From Methanomicrobiales archaeon (lineage in GTDB: Archaea; Halobacteriota; Methanomicrobia; Methanomicrobiales; Methanospirillaceae): a DNA stretch of 5,389 bases. The translations under genes were made by a program, and so were the position numbers. Below, one piece after another: positions 1 to 5,389 of this stretch; the first letter of the stretch is position 1, and each line of letters opens with the position of its first letter. Where the stretch lies: the NCBI GenBank assembly GCA_012520015.1, contig JAAYPD010000259.1:1-5389 (forward strand), written 5' to 3'. Below the pieces are notes generated by a model. It worked only from the letters and a program-made list of their open reading frames with translations. It was not told the origin of the DNA and did not search any database.

Positions 1-2225
1 GAATTGATAATTTCACCCGGATGAACGCAAATGTATCGATTGGAGACACAGTCAGGATAACCAGGGTGGAAGAGACGATTCCCGCCCAGGTGGTCGTGCT
101 GGCACCTCCGGAAGACCTTCCAAAGAATTTTCCGATGGCAGAACCATCAACGATTCACCATAACCTGATGGATTATCCTGTGGCAGTTGGTGATTCGGTC
201 CCAATATCCATTGGAATGCCATTTGTCCAGCCACAGATGATCGCTTACAAGGTGATTGAACTTGATCCGCCAGAAGCGGTCATCATCAGCCAGCAGACAG
301 AGGTTATCATATCAGACAGCCCAATCAGCGGTTTTGAAGGTATAAGCCAGATAACCTACGAGGACATCGGTGGTCTGCGTGACGAGCTTCAAAGGCTTCG
401 TGAGACCATCGAGCTTCCGATGCGCCATCCTGAGCTGTTCAGGCGTCTTGGAATTGAACCGCCAAAGGGTGTGCTGCTCTTCGGGCCTCCGGGCACCGGT
501 AAGACACTCATCGCCAAGGCGGTTGCAAATGAGTCAGGGGCCCATTTCATCCCTATTGCCGGTCCTGAAGTAATCTCCAAGTATTACGGGGAGAGCGAAC
601 AGCGTCTTAGGGAGGTATTTGAAGAGGCTGCGGAAAATGCACCATCCATCATCTTCATCGATGAACTTGACTCAATAACACCAAAAAGGGAGGAAGTCAC
701 CGGTGAAGTGGAAAGGCGCGTGGTAGCGCAGCTCCTTACCATGATGGACGGTCTTGAGGAGAGAGGACAGGTCGTTGTCATCGGTGCAACAAACCGGATT
801 GATGCCATTGATCCTGCCCTGAGAAGACCTGGCAGATTTGACCGCGAGATCGAGATTGGCGTTCCTTCAAACCCTGACAGGATAGAAATTTTAAAGATTC
901 ACACAAGGGGAATGCCACTCTTTGAGGACGTCAGCCTTGAAGAGATGGCTGAGAGGACCCATGGTTATACTGGTGCTGATATTGCAGCCCTTTCCCGTGA
1001 AGCCGCTATCAGGGCGCTTCGCCGGTACCTGCCTCATATCAACCTTGACGAGGAGGTCATACCTGATGAAGTCCTTGAGACCATGGTCGTTAACAGAAAG
1101 GACTTTAACCAGGCTCTTCGCGAGATTACCCCGTCTGGAATGCGTGAAGTTATGCTGGAGGTCTCCCATGTAAGGTGGGGAGATGTAGGAGGGCTGTCTG
1201 ATCCCATAGAAGAGATTAGGGAGGCGGTTGAGTACCCCCTGACAAGAAAGGAGAAGTACGAGGAACTTGGGATCCAGTCGCCCCGTGGCGTACTGCTTTA
1301 TGGTCCTCCGGGAACAGGAAAGACCCTGCTTGCAAAAGCCGTTGCCAATGAGTCAGGTGCTAACTTTATAGCCATTCGCGGCCCGCAGCTCCTGTCAAAG
1401 TGGGTTGGTGAGTCAGAACGTGCGGTCAGGGAAGTTTTCAAGAAAGCAAGACAGGTTGCGCCGGCTATCATCTTCTTTGACGAACTTGATGCACTCACCC
1501 CGGTGCGGGGAACTGCCGGTGACAGCCATACGATGGAGAGCGTGCTAAACCAGTTCCTGACCGAGATGGACGGACTTGTGGACCTAAAGGACGTTGTCGT
1601 GATGGGCGCCACCAACCGTCCTGACATAGTTGATCCTGCCCTTTTAAGATCAGGAAGGTTTGACCGGTTAATCTACATAGGTGAACCAGGGACCACAGAC
1701 CGTATTGAAGTACTAAAAATTCACTCAAAACTGATTCCCATAGAAGGTTCTGCACTTGAGTCACTCGTAGATGAGACCCGTAACTTTACAGAGGATGATT
1801 TTGAGATACTTGCAGGGTCACTTCCAGGCGGGACCAGTTCATCTGGCCCTGAGCTTATGCAGCATATCAGGTCTGTTACGCCATCAATGGGAACAATAAG
1901 CAGGTCCGGGCGCCGCAAAATGCTGGTTGAGATCCTTGAAAAACTCCGGATTACTATCGAAGACCCGGTACTGGACAAGTTGTTTGGCGACATCTCCACA
2001 AAAACTGACGGATACGTAGGGGCTGACCTTGAAGGCCTGTGCCGTGAAGCAGCCATATTTGCCATGCGGGATCAGATGAGCTCGGTTAATAAAGTCCACT
2101 TTGAACATGCTCTTGAAAAAGTCCATCCTACCATGAACCAGAGGCTTCGTGAGTCATATGAGCGGGTAAAAATCCATTTCAAAGGAGGTATGCAGAAAAA
2201 AGCCGAACCCCCGGAGTACCAGTAA
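1..2225 (+). CDS. CDC48/VAT-family double-ring AAA+ ATPase, 5' end outside window
   Basis: Hexameric protein unfoldase of the archaeal CDC48 (VAT/p97) family. It extracts and unfolds substrate proteins in the cytosol, often for the 20S proteasome. The first full codon is at 3. The frame is open to the left edge, and the six codons before the ATG at 21 (I-D-N-F-T-R) match the family's N-domain, so that ATG is internal and about 70 residues are missing. Numbering from that Met: the rest of the double-psi-barrel/Nc N-domain is 1-105. AAA D1 has pore loop KYYG 187-190, Walker A GPPGTGKT 155-162, Walker B IIFIDELD 210-217, sensor-1 Asn258 and arginine fingers R272/R275. AAA D2 has Walker A 428-435, pore loop KWVG 460-463, Walker B IIFFDELD 483-490, sensor-1 Asn532 and arginine fingers R546/R549. 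Both rings look catalytically intact. An insertion of about 75-80 residues (roughly 572-650) lies between the end of the D2 core and the helical lid. The protein ends E-Y-Q, a degenerate version of the proteasome-docking HbYX tail. The next gene starts 91 bases downstream beyond a T-rich tract, so it is probably a separate unit. Family call is very secure; exact substrates are unknown. Confidence 0.97.
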   Translation, partial: IDNFTRMNANVSIGDTVRITRVEETIPAQVVVLAPPEDLPKNFPMAEPSTIHHNLMDYPVAVGDSVPISIGMPFVQPQMIAYKVIELDPPEAVIISQQTEVIISDSPISGFEGISQITYEDIGGLRDELQRLRETIELPMRHPELFRRLGIEPPKGVLLFGPPGTGKTLIAKAVANESGAHFIPIAGPEVISKYYGESEQRLREVFEEAAENAPSIIFIDELDSITPKREEVTGEVERRVVAQLLTMMDGLEERGQVVVIGATNRIDAIDPALRRPGRFDREIEIGVPSNPDRIEILKIHTRGMPLFEDVSLEEMAERTHGYTGADIAALSREAAIRALRRYLPHINLDEEVIPDEVLETMVVNRKDFNQALREITPSGMREVMLEVSHVRWGDVGGLSDPIEEIREAVEYPLTRKEKYEELGIQSPRGVLLYGPPGTGKTLLAKAVANESGANFIAIRGPQLLSKWVGESERAVREVFKKARQVAPAIIFFDELDALTPVRGTAGDSHTMESVLNQFLTEMDGLVDLKDVVVMGATNRPDIVDPALLRSGRFDRLIYIGEPGTTDRIEVLKIHSKLIPIEGSALESLVDETRNFTEDDFEILAGSLPGGTSSSGPELMQHIRSVTPSMGTISRSGRRKMLVEILEKLRITIEDPVLDKLFGDISTKTDGYVGADLEGLCREAAIFAMRDQMSSVNKVHFEHALEKVHPTMNQRLRESYERVKIHFKGGMQKKAEPPEYQ

Positions 2226-2254
2226 TCCCTCCCTCCTTCTCTTTTGTCTTTTGT
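2226..2254 (+). terminator. C/T-rich putative archaeal terminator after the CDC48 gene
   Basis: The stop codon of the ATPase gene is followed at once by an almost pure pyrimidine stretch with two T4 runs, containing CTTTTGTCT at 2241-2249. No strong hairpin precedes it. Archaeal RNA polymerase terminates at U-rich tracts without needing a hairpin, so this is a plausible 3' end for the upstream transcript. The remaining 60 bases to the next start (2255-2316) must hold the ligase gene's promoter and leader, but I see no convincing TATA box there. The ligase start has only weak Shine-Dalgarno support (GTGAG at 2301-2305, with AGGT at 2312-2315 too close to the ATG). Confidence 0.55.
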
Positions 2255-2316
2255 AAGAAGTTATGGTTATCAGGTGCACATAGGTACAGAACATTTACAA
2301 GTGAGAGAACCAGGTC

Positions 2317-3849
2317 ATGTTTAATGTATCCACCTTTCTTGACAATCATATGCTCCGGTTTCCGGAAAAAACGGCACTCATTCATCCCCGGACAAACCGG
2401 GCCTATACCTATGCTGATCTTTACCAAATGAGCGGCTCACTTGCCGCTGCATTTCCAGGGCTTGGCCTCTCTCCAGGCGACCGGGCTGTCCTGTACCTTG
2501 ACAGTTCACCAGAGTACCTGATAAGCTATTTTGCCTTATGGCGTGCAGGATTTGTGGTTGTCCCGACAAATATCGTTTACAGAAAGGAGGAACTTGCCTA
2601 TGCAGTCTGTGATTCAGGTGCAAAACTTCTCATCTCCTCCGCCGGTTCACAAGGTATCACAAGGGCTGTGAAAGATCTCTCCCCTTCGATCATGCACATC
2701 CTTGAGGTCGGAGGGGAAGGGGCAAACTCCTGGGAGAGGCTTGCAGGCTCTCATTCTCCGGCCCGTCCGGTGCCATGCCCTCCTGGAAAGGTCTGCCAGA
2801 TACAATATACCTCAGGGACCACTGGCAGGCCTAAAGGGGCCATGCTCACACATGACGGGTGGCTTGCGGCATTACAGGCAGAAGAAGAAGCCCTCATGCT
2901 AACCAGCGATGATATCTACCTTGGCATATACCCGATGGCCCATGTAGGGATCTCATGGGGGCTGTCTGTTCTTCGTGCCGGCGGAACCTTCGTGATAATG
3001 GAACGGTACAGCCCTGAAGAGTACATTAACCTCACAAGGGATTACAGGATAACAGTCCTTGCAGGGATGCCTCCTGTCATTCATGCCCTGACCGAAACAC
3101 CACCAGGAACCGAGGACAAATTCTCATCTGTCCGTTGCATCATCAGCGGTGGAGGACCAATGCATTCCCCTACCTGGAAAAAGTTCAATGAAAGGTTCAA
3201 AATTCCGGTTATCAATGCATATGGCCTTTCAGAGACGATTGTCCTTGGGTGTGGGACCGTGATCCGCCCTGAAGATTACCTGGCTGCTGATGATTATAAC
3301 AGCGTTGGAAAACCAGCCGGGTATGCAGAGGTAAAAATCGTCGATACCGCCGATCCATCGCATGAACTTGAGTCGCCAAAAGCCGGTGAGATAGCGCTCA
3401 GGGGCCCTGGACTGGCATTAGGATACTGGAATATGCCTGAAGAGACAAAAGAGGTATTCCTGGAAGATGGATGGTTCCTTACCGGTGATATCGGGTACAT
3501 CGATTCACATGGCATGCTTGTCATCACCGACCGGAAAAAAGACATGATAATCATGTCAGGATGGAAGGTATACCCTACCGAGGTTGAGAATGTCCTGATA
3601 AATCATCCAAAGATTGCAGATGTTGCAATATTCGGCTGCCCTGATGAAGAAAAAAGTGAGATCCCGGCCGCTGCAGTTGTGCTCCGGGACAAAAACGAAA
3701 ACCTGACACTTGATGAACTGTCAGAATGGTGTCGTGAATTCCTGGCAGGATACAAGATTCCACGCAGGCTCATTATCCTTAACCAGCTGCCAAGGGTTGG
3801 CGGATGGAAACTTCTCAGAAAAGATCTCAGGGACTCATTATGTTCGTAG
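2317..3849 (+). CDS. AMP-dependent acyl-CoA synthetase/ligase (ANL superfamily)
   Basis: Cytosolic adenylate-forming enzyme. It activates a carboxylic acid with ATP to an acyl-AMP and then probably transfers it to CoA. At 510 residues it has the usual length for medium/long-chain acyl-CoA ligases of the FadD type. The start ATG gives a typical family N-terminus (F-P-E-K-T-A-L-I near residues 15-22). Core motifs in order: phosphate-binding loop YTSGTTGRPKG at 164-174, SGGGPM before the A5 region, A5 motif NAYGLSET at 300-307, A7 motif GWFLTGD at 385-391 with the ribose-binding Asp391, and hinge/A8 motif DRKKD at 405-409 followed by SGWKVYPTEVE. The C-terminal A10 motif reads LPRVGGWKLLRKDL. 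Lys498 aligns with the catalytic lysine that usually sits in a G-K pair, but the preceding glycine is Trp here. The acid substrate cannot be read from sequence; a medium-chain, branched or aromatic acid is as likely as a long-chain fatty acid. The gene stands alone on its strand and its last 23 bases overlap the 3' end of the convergent small gene. Confidence 0.93.
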   Translation: MFNVSTFLDNHMLRFPEKTALIHPRTNRAYTYADLYQMSGSLAAAFPGLGLSPGDRAVLYLDSSPEYLISYFALWRAGFVVVPTNIVYRKEELAYAVCDSGAKLLISSAGSQGITRAVKDLSPSIMHILEVGGEGANSWERLAGSHSPARPVPCPPGKVCQIQYTSGTTGRPKGAMLTHDGWLAALQAEEEALMLTSDDIYLGIYPMAHVGISWGLSVLRAGGTFVIMERYSPEEYINLTRDYRITVLAGMPPVIHALTETPPGTEDKFSSVRCIISGGGPMHSPTWKKFNERFKIPVINAYGLSETIVLGCGTVIRPEDYLAADDYNSVGKPAGYAEVKIVDTADPSHELESPKAGEIALRGPGLALGYWNMPEETKEVFLEDGWFLTGDIGYIDSHGMLVITDRKKDMIIMSGWKVYPTEVENVLINHPKIADVAIFGCPDEEKSEIPAAAVVLRDKNENLTLDELSEWCREFLAGYKIPRRLIILNQLPRVGGWKLLRKDLRDSLCS

Positions 3850-4153
3850 AGCCCCTGGAAAGGGTTAATGGTGCGGTTGCATTAACCACCCCTTTTGTCT
3901 CGTGAACCGGGCTTTCACGAATATTGAGGATGTCGTTGAAACTTACCACTATCCCGGAGCTTCCAATCATGTATGTCTGGTTGGCATATGATGCATTTTT
4001 CCCGGCCATTGCCTGCATGATAAGGTAGTTTTCCAAAAGTGTGCTCTGTTCCCTGACAGGAGCCCTGATCCCCATGAGAAAATCACCTGTCAGGGCAAGA
4101 GATATACCAAAGACAAGGAGCACAGTAAGGATAACTACCCGGTTTTTATCCAT
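3827..4153 (-). CDS. Small membrane-anchored exported protein, unknown function
   Basis: A 108-residue protein that I do not recognise. The N-terminus is short and basic (MDKNR), followed by a hydrophobic segment at about 6-27 that fits a signal anchor or uncleaved signal peptide. It has no lipobox cysteine; in fact it contains no cysteine at all. The remaining ~80 residues are polar and predicted outside the cell. They carry three N-glycosylation sequons (N53-A-S, N58-Q-T, N91-A-T), which suits an archaeal surface protein. The ATG is well supported: the Shine-Dalgarno GAGGGT sits 3 bases upstream of it, and the previous gene stops only 7 bases before it, so the two are almost certainly co-transcribed and translationally coupled. 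That neighbour is a membrane-tethered winged-helix regulator, so this may be its accessory or sensing partner; this is inference from context only. The 3' end overlaps the convergent ligase gene by 23 bases. Confidence 0.75.
   Translation of the reverse strand: MDKNRVVILTVLLVFGISLALTGDFLMGIRAPVREQSTLLENYLIMQAMAGKNASYANQTYMIGSSGIVVSFNDILNIRESPVHETKGVVNATAPLTLSRGSTNIMSP
3863..3900 (+). terminator. Hairpin plus T-tract, putative terminator of the ligase gene
   Basis: Starting 13 bases after the ligase stop codon there is a perfect 8-bp inverted repeat, GGTTAATG (3863-3870) and CATTAACC (3880-3887), with a 9-base loop. It is followed by CCCCTTTTGTCT (3889-3900). The 9-mer CTTTTGTCT at 3892-3900 is identical to that in the tract after the CDC48 gene. 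On the plus strand this resembles a terminator. However, the whole element also lies inside the minus-strand small gene, where it encodes residues near 86-97, so the hairpin could partly reflect coding sequence. Confidence 0.45.
3900..3920. repeat. Second inverted repeat in the convergent 3' zone
   Basis: A perfect 7-bp dyad, TCGTGAA (3900-3906) and TTCACGA (3914-3920), is separated by 7 bases. It begins directly after the T-tract that follows the first hairpin, so two stem-loops stand in tandem within 60 bases. Both lie in the C-terminal coding part of the minus-strand small gene (this one covers residues 78-85). Being a dyad it can fold on either transcript. Its function is unknown; a backup terminator or an mRNA 3'-end structure is possible. 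Confidence 0.4.
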
Positions 4154-4156
4154 GTT

Positions 4157-4162
4157 ACCCTC
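4157..4162 (-). promoter_or_regulatory. Shine-Dalgarno site overlapping a stop codon
   Basis: On the minus strand the regulator gene's stop and the next gene's start read TGAGGGTAACATG. The Shine-Dalgarno GAGGGT uses the last two bases of the TGA stop. This arrangement favours translational coupling of the regulator and the small membrane protein, and it fixes the small protein's start at 4153. Confidence 0.7.
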
Positions 4163-4715
4163 ATTTTAGCAGGATGAGATTTCCCATTCCTCTTCTTCTC
4201 TTCTCAATAAATCCCATGCTCTCAAGCATGTCAAGAGACCGGCTGACATTGGACTTTGAAAGACCTGTCTTCTCAACAATATCGCTCTGTGGTATCATCC
4301 CGTCTGCATCCAGAATGGTCTGGTAGATGAGCTGCTGATCCTCTTTCAGGGTAGGAAGAACATTCTCCCACCTGCGTTTTCTCTCTTCCAGTGGTGAAAA
4401 TGCTTGTGTCTCCTGGAACGGCACAGGTGGTGCCCCCTGGGTCAGCGGGACCGTTGCAGGATGTATCTGTTCATAGAGCAGGAGATATAGACCACTGCCA
4501 CATAAAAAGAGCGAGGCAACGATGAGCACGATCACATCCGTCGCTGAGTAAATGTCCCCTATCCTCTCGGTCTGGATGATATAATCCTCACCAGTGTACC
4601 AGATCACAAGCGGAGTCGGGTTCATCAGCTTAAGACCAAGGACAAAGACCGATGAGATGAATAATACTGCCGCAAGCAGTTCTTTTCCGTTCAGTGAAGG
4701 AGTGCCAGGTGCCAT
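4161..4715 (-). CDS. Membrane-tethered winged-helix (MarR-like) transcriptional regulator
   Basis: A 184-residue protein with two membrane helices (about 12-31 and 59-81), a roughly 27-residue loop between them, a Pro-rich linker (86-108) with a basic E-R-K-R-R patch at 111-115, and a C-terminal winged helix at about 118-184. In the winged helix, I-P-Q-S-D-I-V-E-K-T-G is the first part of the helix-turn-helix, S-K-S-N-V-S-R-S-L-D-M-L-E is the recognition helix (153-165) and K-R-R-R-G-M-G-N is the wing. This architecture is common in methanogens and haloarchaea, where MarR-like domains are attached to membrane regions. Predicted topology puts both termini inside and the loop outside, so it could sense an envelope or external signal and bind DNA directly. 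I chose the ATG at 4715 because AGGT lies 6 bases upstream. A TTG 33 bases earlier (4748) is in frame but has no good ribosome site. The gene follows the methionine synthase gene by 42 bases and is coupled to the small exported protein. Target genes and signal are unknown. Confidence 0.85.
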   Translation of the reverse strand: MAPGTPSLNGKELLAAVLFISSVFVLGLKLMNPTPLVIWYTGEDYIIQTERIGDIYSATDVIVLIVASLFLCGSGLYLLLYEQIHPATVPLTQGAPPVPFQETQAFSPLEERKRRWENVLPTLKEDQQLIYQTILDADGMIPQSDIVEKTGLSKSNVSRSLDMLESMGFIEKRRRGMGNLILLK

Positions 4716-4721
4716 CAGGTT

Positions 4722-4725
4722 ACCT
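4722..4725 (-). promoter_or_regulatory. Shine-Dalgarno AGGT deciding the regulator start
   Basis: Minus-strand AGGT lies 6 bases before the ATG at 4715-4713. The alternative TTG start at 4748 is preceded only by A-rich sequence (GAAAACAATGA). This supports the shorter, 184-residue protein. AGGT is also one arm of a small dyad (AGGT-T-ACCT on the plus strand, 4717-4725). Confidence 0.5.
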
Positions 4726-4757
4726 ACATGGTATGTGTCCGGATGCAATCATTGTTT

Positions 4758-5389
4758 TCACAGGTTTTTTACAGCTCCCCCAAGTTCCTGCCTTACTTCT
4801 TCAACAACCCCGCAAAGCCTGGCAAGTTTGGCATAAGCACTTTCAGGTGTATGCATGCGAAGACCGCAGTCAGGGTCAGGCAGAATCCTCTCAGGTCCAA
4901 GTATATCAATCCCTTTCCAAAGTCTTTGTCTTACAATATCAGCCGGTTCGAGCACCGGAGAAGAAGAGTCAACGATCCCATAACCGATATAACGGTCTTT
5001 CAGCTCTTTTCCAGAGAATGAAGCCAGGTTTTCGGGATTTACGCACCCTTCAAAGTCAAGTATATCAATCGGCATTGCAAGCAGGTCATCAATGATATGT
5101 GCGATGTTCCCGCATGCATGCAGGCAGACAGGGATTGAGACCGACTCTGCAATGGTGGCAACAGCCTTCTTCGCCACATCAATATTGGCCGCCCCGGTCG
5201 AGAGTATGGGTTCATCTATCTGAAGCATTACAGCCCCGGTCTTTGAAAGACCCTGTGCCTCTACAGCAAGGGCTGATGCAATATCTGGTACCAGCTCATC
5301 CTTGTTCCTGTACAGGCGTGTCTGAAGACGAAGACCGTACGCGATGGTGGAAGGGCCGGTGACGATCGCTTTTACATATGGATGCTGCC
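4758..5389 (-). CDS. Core methionine synthase (MetE C-terminal type), 5' end outside window
   Basis: Zinc-dependent transfer of a methyl group to homocysteine. The frame is open to the right edge; 209 residues are visible and roughly 100 are missing if it is the usual ~310-residue archaeal form. An internal Met at 5228 should not be taken as the start, because the upstream frame continues with conserved-looking sequence (V-T-G-P-S-T-I-A-Y-G near 5363-5337). Visible family features are Q-I-D-E-P (homocysteine-binding Asp) just after that Met, and the zinc ligands His (5120-5118) and Cys (5114-5112) in HACGN, Glu (5051-5049) in DFEG, and Cys (4868-4866) in PDCGLR. Spacing agrees with MetE. Known relatives in methanogens lack the folate-binding N-terminal domain and use methyl-corrinoid donors (the Methanothermobacter MetE/MesA group); that donor is inferred here, not visible. 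A different member of the UROD/MetE-like superfamily is a less likely alternative. It is probably the first visible gene of a minus-strand operon with the regulator 42 bases downstream. Confidence 0.88.
   Translation of the reverse strand, partial: QHPYVKAIVTGPSTIAYGLRLQTRLYRNKDELVPDIASALAVEAQGLSKTGAVMLQIDEPILSTGAANIDVAKKAVATIAESVSIPVCLHACGNIAHIIDDLLAMPIDILDFEGCVNPENLASFSGKELKDRYIGYGIVDSSSPVLEPADIVRQRLWKGIDILGPERILPDPDCGLRMHTPESAYAKLARLCGVVEEVRQELGGAVKNL

Noticed and set aside
483..1350. Similar sequence around the two Walker A motifs (483-550 and 1302-1368) as a DNA repeat
   Set aside because: This is the ancient D1/D2 domain duplication found in all CDC48 proteins, not a recent repeat.
584..2126. 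Several open frames of 80-114 codons on the minus strand across the ATPase gene
   Set aside because: They mirror the codon pattern of a highly conserved AAA+ gene, show no recognisable domain and lack good ribosome sites; they are shadows.
2180..2192. Strong-looking Shine-Dalgarno AAAGGAGGT followed by ATG near the end of the ATPase gene
   Set aside because: The GGAGG is only one base from the ATG, and the bases encode the in-frame K-G-G-M of the ATPase tail. Any product would be about 11 residues, so it is most likely coincidence.
2255..2316. Possible TATA-like sequences (GTTATGG near 2260, CATTTACAA near 2291) before the ligase gene
   Set aside because: Neither matches an archaeal BRE/TATA box well and there is no spacing evidence, so a promoter position cannot be supported.
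3853..3864. CCCT-GGAA-AGGG mini-hairpin right after the ligase stop
   Set aside because: The stem is only 4 bp and competes with the stronger adjacent 8-bp dyad; too weak to call.
4746..4748. TTG at 4748 as the start of the regulator (195 residues)
   Set aside because: It has no Shine-Dalgarno, adds 11 residues with no clear role, and an ATG with AGGT at proper spacing lies 33 bases downstream.
4694..5362. Plus-strand open frames of 80-133 codons opposite the methionine synthase and the regulator
   Set aside because: The minus strand carries a conserved enzyme with zinc ligands through this region, and the plus-strand translations are low-complexity and Gln/Ser-rich with no family resemblance.

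Overview
The window looks like a piece of a methanogenic euryarchaeon, most likely of the Methanomicrobia/Methanomicrobiales type. This is inferred from several things together: a two-ring archaeal CDC48/VAT-type AAA+ ATPase, a short folate-independent methionine synthase of the archaeal core type, a membrane-tethered archaeal winged-helix regulator, Shine-Dalgarno sites of the GAGG/AGGT kind, and T-rich tracts (archaeal-style terminators) after the plus-strand genes. No RNA gene, CRISPR array, insertion sequence or phage gene was seen. Both window edges cut through genes.

Layout. Plus strand: (1) positions 1-2225 hold a CDC48-family ATPase that is open at the left edge. The methionine codon at 21 is internal, because the reading frame continues upstream with N-domain sequence. 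(2) After a 91-base gap that begins with a C/T-rich tract, 2317-3849 holds a 510-residue AMP-forming acyl-CoA ligase of the ANL superfamily. Minus strand, read from the right edge: (3) 5389-4758 is the C-terminal two thirds of a core methionine synthase with all four zinc ligands visible. (4) 4715-4161 is a two-helix membrane protein with a cytoplasmic MarR-like winged helix. (5) 4153-3827 is a small protein with one N-terminal membrane anchor and three N-glycosylation sequons. The three minus-strand genes are spaced by 42 and 7 bases and may form one operon. The last one runs head-on into the ligase gene, and the two coding regions overlap by 23 bases at their 3' ends.

How they work together. 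The ATPase belongs to protein quality control, unfolding substrates probably for the 20S proteasome. The ligase activates an unidentified carboxylic acid. The methionine synthase makes methionine, in methanogens probably from a methyl-corrinoid donor. The regulator and small-protein pair is the least understood part. Its predicted topology (loop and C-terminal domain outside, DNA-binding domain inside) and tight translational coupling suggest a one-component surface-sensing pair of unknown target. The other points of interest are a roughly 75-80 residue insertion in the second AAA+ module of the ATPase, an altered catalytic-lysine motif in the ligase, and two hairpins in the convergent 3' zone beside a T-tract 9-mer (CTTTTGTCT) that also follows the ATPase gene.
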